From: Lewinellaceae bacterium
GTDB taxonomy: Bacteria > Bacteroidota > Bacteroidia > Chitinophagales > Saprospiraceae
Assembly: GCA_020636105.1 (NCBI GenBank)
Contig: JACJYL010000001.1
Span: 4,610,001 to 4,674,000, forward strand
DNA length: 64,000 bases
Direction: 5' to 3'
Notes under the pieces: generated by a model
Told to the model about the DNA's origin: nothing
The model's database searches: none
What the model saw: only the letters and a program-made list of their open reading frames with translations
Made by a program: the position numbers and the translations under genes
Shown: piece after piece, positions 1-9,297 of the stretch
How positions within the stretch are numbered: the first letter of the stretch is position 1
How the letters are laid out: each line of letters begins with the position of its first letter

Positions 1-275
1 ATTGGATATTCGTCTGCTTACAACCGCTTACTAAGTGAAATTAGACATGCACTTATTTCAGGATAAAGATGCAATGTGGTAGGTGTTGTAAATATGAATA
101 TGATTATAGCTGATATTTCGAGTTTACCTGATGCAAAGCTGGTGATGAGACAATCATTATAAGAATACAAGGCGACTTGGAAATAAAACTAAGTGCGTTT
201 AGCGATATAAGCGATCGACTTAATTATGAAGTTTTGGCTCGCTTGCCGGAATCCATTAAACTAAAAGTCACATAA
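1..275 (+). pseudogene. alanine racemase C-terminal fragment, broken
   Basis: Frame 1 from base 1 reads a racemase-like segment (GYSSAYNRLL, then NVVGVVNMNMIIADIS) interrupted by TAA at 64-66, where an AAA (Lys) codon would be expected. Near base 140 one base is missing, and the reading continues in frame 3 (GDETIII, ending NYEVLARLPES) to TAA at 273-275. The order VG-VNMNMI-DIS, a GDE turn and a late NYEVL element is that of the C-terminal beta domain of PLP-dependent alanine racemases. The N-terminal barrel lies outside the window, so what is visible is only the tail. Two lesions within 80 bases make a working product unlikely. It is 35 bases before argB and on the same strand. Confidence 0.72.
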
Positions 276-310
276 ATAATCCTGGCTTTAATAAGCTATT
301 AAAACGAATA

Positions 311-1132
311 ATGATAGGAAACATAATATTATTTAAGTATGGCGGAAATGCCATGACGAATCAAAATCTTAAATTGAAGATATTGGAAAACATCTGTTCC
401 TTGAAAGATAAAGGATACCAGGTGGTGATTATTCATGGTGGTGGCCCCTTTATTAAACAAACACTAAAAGTGGCCAATATCGAATCAGATTTCGTTGATG
501 GACTACGAAAAACTACCCCTGAAGCCATGGAATATGTCGAAATGGCATTGAAAGGAAAGGTTAATGGAAGCCTGGTTTCAATAATAAATCGAATGGGTTA
601 TAAAGCTGTGGGTTTATCCGGGAAAGATGGACAAACCGTTCTGGCTAAAAAACATATGCATGTACACATGAAAGACGGAAAAGTCGAACTGGTTGATTTA
701 GGACAGGTGGGCGATGTAGAAAGCGTTGACACTTCCTTAATCGAATTATTATTGGAAAATGACTTTATTCCGGTAATCACTTGTATTGCTTCTGATAAAA
801 AGGGGCTTGATTATAATATTAACGGCGATCTGTTTGCAGGCCATATAGCTGGCGCACTTTCAGCAGCACAATATATTATTTTAACAGATGTTGACGGATT
901 AATGCTAGACAAACATAATCCGGCTTCCATTATCCATGAACTAAAAGTAGCTGAAATACATCGGCTTAAAGAAATAAAATGTATACAAGGCGGGATGATC
1001 CCAAAAATAGATTCTTGTAAAATTGCCTTGGAAAAAGGAGCTAAACTCGCAAGAATCATCAACGGAACAGTTCCAGAGCAGATTGCTACCCTTTTTGAAA
1101 ATAAGGAAATTGGAACAGCCATCAGCGCATAA
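311..1132 (+). CDS. argB: acetylglutamate kinase
   Basis: Phosphorylates N-acetylglutamate, the second step of arginine synthesis, in the cytoplasm. The 273-aa protein has the amino-acid-kinase fold signatures: KYGGNAM at residues 9-15, the glycine-rich HGGGP at 42-46 and a C-terminal GGMIPK near 227. The length fits the short bacterial ArgB, without the N-terminal helix of the arginine-inhibited hexameric enzymes, so feedback inhibition cannot be assumed. The start at 311 puts KYGGNAM at the normal distance from the N-terminus; an inner ATG would cut this motif. It is the first gene of argB-argD-argC-argJ, 16 bases before argD. No clear promoter is visible between it and the racemase remnant. 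Confidence 0.95.
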   Translation: MIGNIILFKYGGNAMTNQNLKLKILENICSLKDKGYQVVIIHGGGPFIKQTLKVANIESDFVDGLRKTTPEAMEYVEMALKGKVNGSLVSIINRMGYKAVGLSGKDGQTVLAKKHMHVHMKDGKVELVDLGQVGDVESVDTSLIELLLENDFIPVITCIASDKKGLDYNINGDLFAGHIAGALSAAQYIILTDVDGLMLDKHNPASIIHELKVAEIHRLKEIKCIQGGMIPKIDSCKIALEKGAKLARIINGTVPEQIATLFENKEIGTAISA

Positions 1133-1148
1133 TTTTAAAACAGATATA

Positions 1149-2345
1149 ATGACACAAAAATTAAACAACACATACACCGATCAAGACAAAAAGTATTATT
1201 TACAAACGTTTAAACGTTACCCTTTGACTTTCGATCACGGGAAAGGGGCACGCATTTGGGATGTGGAAGGCAACGAATACCTGGATATGTTGGGAGGTAT
1301 CGCCGTAAATAGCGTTGGACACTGTCATCCAAAAGTAGTAAAAGCAATTCAGGATCAGGCGGCCAAGCTCATCCATATTTCAAATTTTTATCTAAGCGAG
1401 CCACAGGTGATGCTTTCTAAAAAACTGGTGGAATTATCAGGTTTAGATCGGGTATTTTTTGCGAATAGCGGAGCCGAGTCTGTTGAGGGCGCGATTAAAA
1501 TAGCCCGTAAATATGCACACAGTGTTGGACGGGGAGGAAATATCATTTCTTTTGAAAACTCCTTTCACGGACGCACCCTGGCCACTATTGCAACGGGTAA
1601 AAAAGCCTATCAAAAAGGATTTGAACCTATTCCGGAAGGATTTTCTCAAGTACCTTTTAATAATATTGACGCCATAAAAAAAGCTGCCGACAACAATACT
1701 GCAGCCATCATTATAGAACCTATCCAGGGTGAAGGAGGGGTAAATGTAGGGGGTAAAACTTTCTTAAATGAATTGAGAACCTTTTGCGACGAACAAAAAA
1801 TTGTGTTGATTTTCGATGAAATTCAGTGTGGTATTGGTCGGACAGGAAAAATGTTTGCCAAAGAACATTTTGGGGTAGAACCCGATATAATGACTTTAGC
1901 CAAAGCATTGGGCGGAGGTGTTCCAATCGGTGCCATTCTTTCGAATGAAAAAGTAAGTGCTGCCATTGATTTTGGTGATCATGGCACTACTTTCGGAGGC
2001 AACCCATTGGTGTGCGCGGCTTCATTGGCAACATTAGAAGTTATTGAAACAGAAAATCTATTGCAACAGGCTGAGGAAAAAGGCAATTGGTTAAAAGCTG
2101 AAATTGCAGCTATGAAAAATCCGGACATCAAAGAAATCCGGGGAAAAGGATTGATGCTTGGCATAGAATTTAATTTTGAGACAAAACCTTTAGTGCAGAA
2201 AATGCTTGAAAATGGCGTATTGGCCAATGCTACTGCCGACAGGGTATTGCGCCTGGTGCCGCCTTTAAATATAAGTTATGAAGATTTGGAGCAGGCAATG
2301 GAAGTACTAAAAAAATCATTAAAGGAAATACAAGGCAATGACTAA
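1149..2345 (+). CDS. argD: acetylornithine aminotransferase
   Basis: Class III PLP aminotransferase that converts N-acetylglutamate semialdehyde to N-acetylornithine, using glutamate as amino donor. The frame is open from 1023, but I choose ATG 1149: it starts after the argB stop and gives 398 aa, the usual ArgD length, with the family's YLQTFKRYPLTF N-terminus. Visible motifs are SGAES (phosphate binding), SFHGRTL, the FDEIQCGIGRTG stretch carrying the Asp that contacts the pyridine nitrogen, and TLAKALGGG with the Schiff-base lysine. The 3' end overlaps argC by 8 bases, which suggests translational coupling. It may also act on succinyl-diaminopimelate or succinylornithine, which sequence alone cannot exclude. 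Confidence 0.95.
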   Translation: MTQKLNNTYTDQDKKYYLQTFKRYPLTFDHGKGARIWDVEGNEYLDMLGGIAVNSVGHCHPKVVKAIQDQAAKLIHISNFYLSEPQVMLSKKLVELSGLDRVFFANSGAESVEGAIKIARKYAHSVGRGGNIISFENSFHGRTLATIATGKKAYQKGFEPIPEGFSQVPFNNIDAIKKAADNNTAAIIIEPIQGEGGVNVGGKTFLNELRTFCDEQKIVLIFDEIQCGIGRTGKMFAKEHFGVEPDIMTLAKALGGGVPIGAILSNEKVSAAIDFGDHGTTFGGNPLVCAASLATLEVIETENLLQQAEEKGNWLKAEIAAMKNPDIKEIRGKGLMLGIEFNFETKPLVQKMLENGVLANATADRVLRLVPPLNISYEDLEQAMEVLKKSLKEIQGND

Positions 2346-3375
2346 AAAGAAAATAGGAATTATCGGTGCAACGGGTTATACCGGCTCTGAACTGGTACGT
2401 ATTCTTACCAATCACCCCGATGTTGAGATTACCATGATTACTTCTGAAAGCCGGGCCGGGGAATTATTTTCTGATGTGCATCCTTTTTTACAGGGAATTG
2501 CGGATCAAAAACTGGTGACCATAAATCAAATCGATCAATATGAACTTGATCTTGTTTTTCTGGCGTTACCTCACGGCGTTTCCATGGATTTTGTGAAACG
2601 GTTTAAAGGCAAATCTTTTAAAATCATCGATCTTTCAGGAGATTTCCGGTTGAGTTCGAAGCAAGTTTACGAGGAGTGGTATAAAATAGATCACATTTAT
2701 CCCGAAGGTATTGAAAAAGCAGTTTTTGGAAGTCCTGAATTATATTTTGATAAAATTAAAGGCGCGAATTTAATTGCGAATCCGGGCTGTTTTCCTACCA
2801 CTGCAATTTTAGGTCTGGCCCCTTTACTAAAAGCTAACCTGATTGAAACAGATCGAATTATTGTCGATTCAAAAACGGGGGTTACCGGTGCGGGAATAAA
2901 AGCAAAAACAGTAAACCTTTATTCGAATGTAAACGATAATTTCAAGGCGTACGGATTAAAAAATCATCGGCATACTATTGAAATCCAAGGGATATTGGAT
3001 CAGATTTCAGGAAAAGAAACATTGATTCAATTTACGCCGCATTTATTGCCTGTGGACCGGGGCATTTTAACGACTATTTATGCACGCCCTACCCAGCAAA
3101 TGGATGAAATCAAACTAAAAGAACTTTACGCCGCCTTTTATGCCAAGGCGCCTTTTGTCAGATTAAGAAAACAAGTGCCCGCCATAAAAGATGTCAGGGG
3201 TACCAATTACTGTGATTTATATGTAACCTATGATATGCGAACCAATATGGTGATTATTGTTAGCGTTATTGACAACCTTATAAAAGGAGCAGCCGGACAG
3301 GCAGTTCAAAACATGAATATCATGTTTGGCTTAGGAGAAACCAACGGATTAAATCTAATTCCGCTAAACCCATAA
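2338..3375 (+). CDS. argC: N-acetyl-gamma-glutamyl-phosphate reductase
   Basis: Reduces N-acetylglutamyl phosphate to the semialdehyde with NADPH, the third step to arginine. The 345-aa protein begins with the Rossmann motif GIIGATGYTG (residues 7-16) and has the active-site cysteine in NPGCFPTT near residue 149. The conserved HRHTIEI segment and the C-terminal GAAGQAVQN helix are both present. The start codon lies inside the argD end (8-base overlap), so the two are probably translated together. The argD-argC order puts step 4 before step 3, which is common in arginine operons of this phylum. Confidence 0.95.
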   Translation: MTKKKIGIIGATGYTGSELVRILTNHPDVEITMITSESRAGELFSDVHPFLQGIADQKLVTINQIDQYELDLVFLALPHGVSMDFVKRFKGKSFKIIDLSGDFRLSSKQVYEEWYKIDHIYPEGIEKAVFGSPELYFDKIKGANLIANPGCFPTTAILGLAPLLKANLIETDRIIVDSKTGVTGAGIKAKTVNLYSNVNDNFKAYGLKNHRHTIEIQGILDQISGKETLIQFTPHLLPVDRGILTTIYARPTQQMDEIKLKELYAAFYAKAPFVRLRKQVPAIKDVRGTNYCDLYVTYDMRTNMVIIVSVIDNLIKGAAGQAVQNMNIMFGLGETNGLNLIPLNP

Positions 3376-3397
3376 CATTTTAAATTATTACAAAAAA

Positions 3398-4609
3398 ATG
3401 ATTAAAAATATAACAAACGTAAGAGGAATAACCTGTTGGGGAGCTCATTCAGGGGTCAAGTCTATGAAAAGGGATTTAGCCATCATTTATTCAAAAGTGC
3501 CGGCAAGTGCGGCTGCGGTGTTTACACAAAACCAGGTGGTTGCAGCGCCGGTTACCTTATCAAAAAAAAATATAGCAGACGGCAAAGCCCAGGCCATTGT
3601 AATTAATGCAGGAAATGCCAATGCGGCAACCGGAGAGCAAGGAAAGGAAGGGGCCGAAGCCATGGCAGAAACATTAGCAGACGAATTGCAGATTAAAAAG
3701 GATCTGGTTTTGGTCGCTTCAACGGGTATTATAGGGGTTAAATTTCCTACTACCGAAATTGTTGCGGGCATTCGTGACAATGTAAAGAATCTTACCAACA
3801 GATCCAATGCAGGATCCTTTGTTGCCAATGCAATTTTAACCACCGATACATTTGCTAAAGAAGGTTTTGTGGAGTTTGAAGTTGATGGCCGTGAAATTAA
3901 CATGGGAGGAATTGCTAAAGGATCAGGAATGATTCACCCCAATATGGCCACGATGCTGGCCTTTATTGTCACGGATATTGCCATTGAACCTGCGATTTTA
4001 AAAACAGTAGTAAAAGAGACGGTTGATAGAACATTTAATATGATTACTGTAGATGGTGACACCTCTACTAATGATATGGTTATCATATTGGCTAATGGAT
4101 TGGCTCAGAATGATATAATTAAATCTAAAAAAGATAAGGGCTATCCTATTTTCAAGAAAAATCTGGAAGAAATGATGGTCCATCTGGCTCAGCTTATTGT
4201 TTCAGACGGAGAAGGAGCTTCAAAATTTATCGAATATGAAATAGTAAATGCACCCACTGAGGAATATGCAAGAACTATGATTCGAAAAATTTCAGATTCC
4301 TCCCTGGTTAAAACAGCCATGTTTGGCCGTGATCCCAATTGGGGAAGGATTATCAGTGCAGCAGGTAATGCCGGTCTTCCTTTTGATTATGAAAAAATTG
4401 ATCTTTATATTGGTTCTGAAAACAAAACGATAAAGGTGTTGGAACAAGGAGTCCCATTGGAATTTGATCCCAACTACATCAAAAAACTGTTGAGGGAATC
4501 ACATCTTAATATTGTACTGGATCTTCATAATGGGAAAGCAAAAGCAAAAGGCTGGGGAACAGATTTAACAACCGATTACGTGCTATTTAATTCGGTATAT
4601 TCGACTTAA
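3398..4609 (+). CDS. argJ: glutamate N-acetyltransferase / amino-acid acetyltransferase
   Basis: Transfers the acetyl group from N-acetylornithine back to glutamate, closing the acetyl cycle. Many members can also use acetyl-CoA for the first step. The 403-aa precursor carries the autoprocessing site: KGSGMIHPNMATML near residues 170-183, where cleavage before the Thr of ATML yields alpha and beta chains. The C-terminal GRDPNWGRI motif of the active site is also present. It is the last gene of the operon, 22 bases after argC. Whether it is mono- or bifunctional cannot be read from the sequence; no argA-like gene is seen here, and none would be needed if it is bifunctional. Confidence 0.94.
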   Translation: MIKNITNVRGITCWGAHSGVKSMKRDLAIIYSKVPASAAAVFTQNQVVAAPVTLSKKNIADGKAQAIVINAGNANAATGEQGKEGAEAMAETLADELQIKKDLVLVASTGIIGVKFPTTEIVAGIRDNVKNLTNRSNAGSFVANAILTTDTFAKEGFVEFEVDGREINMGGIAKGSGMIHPNMATMLAFIVTDIAIEPAILKTVVKETVDRTFNMITVDGDTSTNDMVIILANGLAQNDIIKSKKDKGYPIFKKNLEEMMVHLAQLIVSDGEGASKFIEYEIVNAPTEEYARTMIRKISDSSLVKTAMFGRDPNWGRIISAAGNAGLPFDYEKIDLYIGSENKTIKVLEQGVPLEFDPNYIKKLLRESHLNIVLDLHNGKAKAKGWGTDLTTDYVLFNSVYST

Positions 4610-4620
4610 GTGAAGGAACA

Positions 4621-4700
4621 AAAATAAATTGAACCATTTTGGGGTAGACTCCTCTTTACGAGGGTTGGGGCGAGCGAGGGCAATTGTTCAATTTGTTTTT
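4621..4700 (+). repeat. structured repeat family A, copy 1
   Basis: An element of about 80 bp starting 12 bases after the argJ stop. Its ends form a 9-bp perfect inverted repeat (AAATTGAAC 4626-4634, GTTCAATTT 4686-4694) around a conserved G-rich core (TTTTGGGG, then CCTCTTTACGAGG, then GGGGCGAGC). Two more copies follow gene ends at 6687 and 15380. Stem bases covary between copies. Confidence 0.75.
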
Positions 4701-4782
4701 GATCACCTCCTTAATACATTTCAATATTTAATTCAATTCATTGTTTATCTTAACCAATTACAATGGCTTTTGGAACATTAGA

Positions 4783-4828
4783 TATAAAAATGCGTATTCC
4801 GATCTCACTCGGAATACGCATTTTTATA
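4783..4828. terminator. strong stem-loop, likely bidirectional terminator
   Basis: A perfect 20-bp stem (4783-4802 with 4809-4828) closes a 6-base TCTCAC loop. The arm bases are GC-rich at the tip (GCGTATTCCGA) and end in A and T tracts on both sides, so it can serve as an intrinsic terminator in either direction. It lies 170 bases after argJ. The rest of 4701-5111 is AT-rich, with no gene or convincing promoter seen. Confidence 0.8.
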
Positions 4829-5111
4829 TATTTAACCTCATTTTATTAGGAAGCCCTGGGAATTGATTCATTGAATTTAATAAAAAATGCAGAAACGTAA
4901 TTATATACTTTATCCATTATTGCATCAATACTTCTATTGCTATTGGCAATTTTGATTTATCCAAAATCTTTTAGAAATTTTACCTGTTTTGCAAAAAATA
5001 ACCCTCATTATAACAATTATTTGGATGCTGTTTTTACATTATACTACGAAGCATGATGACTTTGTAATGGTGCAAACTGAAAAACAGTGAATAGAAACTG
5101 AAAAAAAGTAA

Positions 5112-5663
5112 ATGAAATCTGAAGCATTAAAAAAATATGTAGCTTTTTTGCGCGGGATAAATGTAGGGGGGCATCATAAGGTTCCCATGGCGGACCTGGT
5201 GAAAGAGATGAAGCATTTGCATTTTGATAACGTGGTAACGCTACTGAATTCAGGCAATATAATATTTGACTCCTCCAACGCTAATATAGAAGAACTCGAA
5301 AAAATGATTTCGGATCATCTTGAGCAAAAATTTGGCTTCCCCATTCCCACCATCATCAGGACCGCTCAAGCGATTGAGATATTGTTCAAATGGAATCCTT
5401 TTCAAAACATCACCGTTACAAAAGACATCAGGTTGTACGTGTCCTTTTTGAAGCATGAAACTGAATCTAACCTGTTGTTACCCTGGACAGGCGAAGACCT
5501 GTCCTATACGATCATGGACATCAGGGAAGGGGCCATTCTGAGTGTCCTGGACCTTTCCGTATCCCACACCCCGAAAGCCATGGAAGCCCTGGAGAAATTT
5601 TTCGGAAAGGATATCACCACCAGAAACTGGAATACAATAGAAAGGATTGTTAAAAAAATATAA
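5112..5663 (+). CDS. DUF1697 family protein
   Basis: A 183-aa cytoplasmic protein of the DUF1697 family, whose function is unknown. It shows the family's N-terminal YVAFLRGINVGG motif at residues 9-20, then VPMADL and the central LLNSGNIIFDSS, and a C-terminal half ending in TTRNWNTIERI, which matches the usual C-terminal 'tRNW-T' element. Length is normal. It stands alone, 500 bases after the arginine operon and 100 bases before a membrane protein gene. Nothing in the sequence suggests a substrate. Confidence 0.85.
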   Translation: MKSEALKKYVAFLRGINVGGHHKVPMADLVKEMKHLHFDNVVTLLNSGNIIFDSSNANIEELEKMISDHLEQKFGFPIPTIIRTAQAIEILFKWNPFQNITVTKDIRLYVSFLKHETESNLLLPWTGEDLSYTIMDIREGAILSVLDLSVSHTPKAMEALEKFFGKDITTRNWNTIERIVKKI

Positions 5664-5762
5664 CTTGAGTCCGTTTTTGGACAGGCCCTAAATGTTTCTG
5701 TTTTCAACGAACCATATTATCTTAGGGCTTCTTTTATTCAAAAATGCATGCTAAAAAGATAA

Positions 5763-6689
5763 ATGATGTGGAAAACCGTCCTTTTCCTGATTTTTACCCT
5801 GATCGTTGTGCCCGTATTGACTTTCAGGTTCGACGTGCCCTTGACCGGGCTTCAGCAAGAGACTTTGCACACCCTGCTTTATGTTTATGGCGGGGCCGCC
5901 CTCCTATGTTTTATCCTGAGCAGTTTAACCGGCAATTACAGTCAGGTCGATAAGTTGTGGAGTATCATTCCCGTGCCTTATGCCTGGATCATTGCGTTTT
6001 ATTCGGACTTTGAGCCCAGGATAGTATTGATGGCCGTTTTGGTAACAATCTGGGGCATTCGCCTAACCTATAATTTTGCAAGAAGAGGCGGATACTCCTG
6101 GAAATTCTGGACCGGGGAGGAAGATTACCGCTGGGCCATCTTGAGGGCCAAACCTGAATTTCAGGCCAAGTGGAAATGGACGGCTTTTAATTTCTTCTTT
6201 ATTTCAGCCTATCAAATGGGGTTGATCCTGTTGTTTACTCTTCCAGCGTTGAAAGCCATGGATAGCGAGGTCGCTTTAGGCCTGCCTGATTACATTCTGG
6301 GATTATTGTTTGTGGGTTTTGTAGTCATGGAATTTGTGGCAGACCAGCAGCAATACAATTACCAGGAGGAAAAATATCGCCGGAAAAAGAACGGTAATAC
6401 AGATGCTTTTCACGAGATCGGGTTTACCCATACCGGCTTGTGGTCTTACATGCGTCACCCGAATTATACCGCAGAGCAAAGCGTCTGGATCGTCTTCTAC
6501 TTTTTTTCGGTGGTCGCTACCGGCATTTGGCTGAATTGGTCCGTCGCAGGGGCCCTGCTTTTGGTGCTTTTGTTTAAGGGAAGCTCGGATTTCAGTGAGG
6601 AGGAGTCTGCAAAAAAGTACCCGCTTTACAAAAGGTATATGAAAGAAGTAGGACGCTTTGTACCGGTGGGGAAGAAGTTTAAAGTTTAA
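5763..6689 (+). CDS. DUF1295 membrane protein (steroid-reductase/ICMT-like fold)
   Basis: A 308-aa integral membrane protein with about seven hydrophobic segments (first at residues 3-20). Near residues 220-238 it has FHEIGFTHTGLWSYMRHPNY, where the RHPNY box is the hallmark of the 5-alpha-reductase / isoprenylcysteine methyltransferase-like superfamily and binds the cofactor. The DUF1295 family has no settled function; an NADPH-dependent reductase or a methyltransferase is possible. Start 5763 or the adjacent ATG 5766 are equally good. Repeat copy A2 begins right at the stop codon. Confidence 0.85.
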   Translation: MMWKTVLFLIFTLIVVPVLTFRFDVPLTGLQQETLHTLLYVYGGAALLCFILSSLTGNYSQVDKLWSIIPVPYAWIIAFYSDFEPRIVLMAVLVTIWGIRLTYNFARRGGYSWKFWTGEEDYRWAILRAKPEFQAKWKWTAFNFFFISAYQMGLILLFTLPALKAMDSEVALGLPDYILGLLFVGFVVMEFVADQQQYNYQEEKYRRKKNGNTDAFHEIGFTHTGLWSYMRHPNYTAEQSVWIVFYFFSVVATGIWLNWSVAGALLLVLLFKGSSDFSEEESAKKYPLYKRYMKEVGRFVPVGKKFKV

Positions 6690-6766
6690 AAATATATTGA
6701 ACCATTTTTGGGCAGACTCCTTTTTTAGGGATTGGGCGAGCGAGGGCAATTGTTCAATTTATTATT
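6687..6766 (+). repeat. structured repeat family A, copy 2
   Basis: Starts at the stop codon of the DUF1295 gene. Stem ATTGAAC (6696-6702) pairs with GTTCAAT (6752-6758). The core matches copy 1 closely (GGGCAGACTCC, GGGCGAGCGAGGGCAATT). The remaining bases to 6924 hold no gene; a short hairpin GTTTAGAGGGCCTAAAC lies near 6808. Confidence 0.75.
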
Positions 6767-6924
6767 GGTCACTTGCTTAAATCTGTGAAGTCTTAGTTAT
6801 TCTGTTTAGAGGGCCTAAACAATGAAAGGATGGGGATCGATAACCTGAACGGATACTTTAGTATAGATTAAAAAAGTCCGGAGGCAGCTGCCATATCTGG
6901 GGCGTTAAAACAATTTTTCGACAA

Positions 6925-7527
6925 ATGAATCTGGACATGGATAAACACCGGCACTTTATTGTTCATAAGCCTTTTGGCTATCTTTCTCAGTTTGTTTACA
7001 ATGAAAACAGGCGCCGAAACAGAAAATTATTGGGAGATTTGGGGGAGTTTCCGGAGGGGATTATGGCTATTGGACGATTGGATCAGGATTCAGAAGGCTT
7101 GTTATTGCTGACGACAAATGGCAAAGTAAGTGAGGAGGTGAGAAGTAAAAAGATTGAAAAAGAATATTATGTTCAGTTAGATGGACGTATTACAAATGAA
7201 GCCATACAATTATTAAAGGAAGGAATAGAATTAATGTATGGGAAAATAAATTACAAGACCTTGCCATGTAAATCTCACCTTTTAGACCCAGCCCCGAATT
7301 TTGAGCCCAGAACAAAAAAAATAAGAGATGAAGCGCATGGACCTACAAGCTGGTTGTCTATTACGATAGGAGAAGGAAAGTTCAGGCAAGTGCGTAAAAT
7401 GACGGCTGCTGTTGGATTTCCAACATTACGATTAATACGTGTCAGGGTTGGAAATATTCACCTCAATGAATTGCCTGCGGGTAAATTTAGGGAAGTCGAT
7501 ACCTTCGAAATGACGAATTCAGATTAA
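6925..7527 (+). CDS. 23S rRNA pseudouridine synthase, RluE type
   Basis: Isomerises a uridine of 23S rRNA to pseudouridine (U2457 in the E. coli RluE enzyme; the exact target here is inferred). The 200-aa protein lacks an S4 domain, as RluE does. It has the catalytic GRLDQDSEGLLLLT motif, with the Asp at about residue 54, then KEYYVQLDG and a C-terminal GEGKFRQVRKM RNA-binding element. ATG 6925 or the in-frame ATG 6937 could be used. It stands alone, 57 bases before the peptidase gene. Confidence 0.88.
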   Translation: MNLDMDKHRHFIVHKPFGYLSQFVYNENRRRNRKLLGDLGEFPEGIMAIGRLDQDSEGLLLLTTNGKVSEEVRSKKIEKEYYVQLDGRITNEAIQLLKEGIELMYGKINYKTLPCKSHLLDPAPNFEPRTKKIRDEAHGPTSWLSITIGEGKFRQVRKMTAAVGFPTLRLIRVRVGNIHLNELPAGKFREVDTFEMTNSD

Positions 7528-7584
7528 TTTGAATCATTAATGAAAAATGTAAAAAGGTTCTATAGAATTTTAAAAAAATAGCAA

Positions 7585-8970
7585 ATGTTTAGCAGCGAAA
7601 CCTACACCAAAAGACAACAAAAATTATTAAACCAGGTAGATTCCGGTATCATCCTGTTGCCCGGAAATGAAGAAAGCCCGATGAACTATACCGATAACCA
7701 ATATCGGTTCAGGCAGGACAGTACCTTTTTATATTTTTTTGGAATAAACAGGCCCGGGTTAGTCGCCTTGCTGGATACCCATACGGGGAGTGTTACTCTT
7801 TACGGTGACGATTTTACTGTGGAAGATATCGTGTGGATGGGAAAACAGCCCACCATCCGGGATCAGGCTGTGTTGTGCGGGGTTGAAAAAACTGCCGGTA
7901 TTAAGGATTTAGCAGATAGGGTAAAACAGGCTTTGAAAAGTAAAGAGGCCATTCACTTTCTGCCACAATACAGGCACCATAACATCCTGAAACTGATGGA
8001 TCTTACCGGGTATTCCGCCCAGGAAATTGAAAATGGGGCTTCAACGGAGCTGATCAAAGCGGTGGTGTCACAACGCAACTACAAAACGGCAGAAGAACTG
8101 GTAGAAATTGAAAAAGGGGTGGACACCACCATTGACATGCATGTAGCCGCGATGAAAATGCTGAGGCCTGGCATGAGTGAATTGGATATAGTAGTGGAAA
8201 TTGAAAAAATCGCGCGTGCCACCGGTGGTGATATTTCGTTCCCAACCATTGCCACCATCAACGGGCAAACCCTGCACAATCATTATCATGGCAATATCGT
8301 CAAAGCAGGGCAACTGTTTTTACTCGACTGCGGGGCGGAAACCGCCATGGGTTATGCCGGCGACCTTTCCAGCACCATGCCTGTCGGGAAGACTTTCAGC
8401 CCTTTGCAAAAAGATATTTACAACCTGACACTCCAATCGCATTATGCCTGTGTGGATGCCCTCAAACCGGGAGTTACTTTTAAAGAAGTCCATCGTGCCG
8501 CCTGCCTCGCCATAACCGAGGGCCTGAAAAGCATGGGCCTGATGAAAGGCGATCCCGAAAGCGCAGTGGACGCAGGGGCGCACGCCTTGTTTTTTCCCTG
8601 CGGGACGGGCCATATGATGGGACTTGACATCCACGATATGGAAAACCTGGGCGAGGTGATTGTCGGTTACGGCGGACAACCGAAAAGCACCCAATTTGGC
8701 CTGAAATCATTACGTTTGGGCCGGACCCTGGAGCCTGGATTTGTGTTGACCATTGAGCCGGGCATATATTTCATCCCTGAACTCACCGATCTGTGGAGAG
8801 CGCAGAAAAAATTCATGGAGTTCCTGGATTACGATGAAATTGACAAGTTTAGAAACTTCGGAGGCATAAGAAACGAAGAAAACTACCTGATTACCACGGA
8901 AGGGAAACGACTGCTCGGCAACAAAAAGAAACCTATGTCTATTGAGGAGGTTGAGGCGTTGAGGGGATAA
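7585..8970 (+). CDS. pepP: aminopeptidase P family metallopeptidase (M24B)
   Basis: Cytoplasmic Xaa-Pro aminopeptidase that removes the N-terminal residue before proline. The 461-aa protein has an AMP_N domain (about residues 1-150, with NYTDNQYRFRQDSTFLYF) and a pita-bread catalytic domain. The five metal ligands are visible: Asp in LLDCGAE, Asp in GDLSSTMP, His in GTGHMMGLDIHD, Glu in TIEPGIY and Glu in GIRNEENYLIT. Length is normal. It is a single gene. The next 490 bases hold palindromic repeats and no gene. Confidence 0.93.
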   Translation: MFSSETYTKRQQKLLNQVDSGIILLPGNEESPMNYTDNQYRFRQDSTFLYFFGINRPGLVALLDTHTGSVTLYGDDFTVEDIVWMGKQPTIRDQAVLCGVEKTAGIKDLADRVKQALKSKEAIHFLPQYRHHNILKLMDLTGYSAQEIENGASTELIKAVVSQRNYKTAEELVEIEKGVDTTIDMHVAAMKMLRPGMSELDIVVEIEKIARATGGDISFPTIATINGQTLHNHYHGNIVKAGQLFLLDCGAETAMGYAGDLSSTMPVGKTFSPLQKDIYNLTLQSHYACVDALKPGVTFKEVHRAACLAITEGLKSMGLMKGDPESAVDAGAHALFFPCGTGHMMGLDIHDMENLGEVIVGYGGQPKSTQFGLKSLRLGRTLEPGFVLTIEPGIYFIPELTDLWRAQKKFMEFLDYDEIDKFRNFGGIRNEENYLITTEGKRLLGNKKKPMSIEEVEALRG

Positions 8971-9049
8971 ACATGAGTTCATCCCGGAATTTCAAAAACT
9001 GTCTGAACTGGAAATTATATGATTATTTGAAGTATTTTTTAAATGTAAA

Positions 9050-9077
9050 ACCTGCCTGCAGACGCAGGAAGGCAGGT
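9050..9077. repeat. palindromic repeat family C, copy 1
   Basis: A 28-base palindromic unit: ACCTGCC at the left end, GGCAGGT at the right, inner TGC/GCA pair. It is followed 47 bases later by a near-identical unit. This CCTGCC/GGCAGG type resembles REP-like sequences. Confidence 0.7.
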
Positions 9078-9096
9078 GCAAAACAAGGAATTTAAA

Positions 9097-9124
9097 ACCT
9101 GCCTGCTGACGCAGGAAGGCAGGT
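9097..9124. repeat. palindromic repeat family C, copy 2
   Basis: Differs from copy 1 at one base (CTGCTGACG in place of CTGCAGACG). Its right end AGGTGTAAAA (9121-9130) is the reverse complement of TTTTACACCT at 9230-9239, so copies 2 and 3 enclose a 170-base inverted-repeat block. Confidence 0.7.
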
Positions 9125-9235
9125 GTAAAAGTGAGTGGGCAAAACGTGTGGGTTTTGGAGAAAAAGTCAATTTTTGTCTCAAAACACCTAACCCATGACC
9201 CAAACACTTCTAAATTTTGCGGTTACTTGTTTTAC

Positions 9236-9266
9236 ACCTTGCCTGCTGCCACGACGGAAGGCAGGT
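9236..9266. repeat. palindromic repeat family C, copy 3 (diverged)
   Basis: ACCTTGCCTGC at the left and GGAAGGCAGGT at the right around a changed centre (TGCCACGAC). It closes the inverted-repeat block that begins at 9097. Confidence 0.6.
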
Positions 9267-9297
9267 TTTGCGGTTTATCTCTTTTTGTAAAAGAAAA

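Noticed and set aside
5744..5953. + strand ORF ahead of the DUF1295 gene
   Set aside because: Overlaps the true gene in another frame; Arg/Pro-rich, no homology visible.
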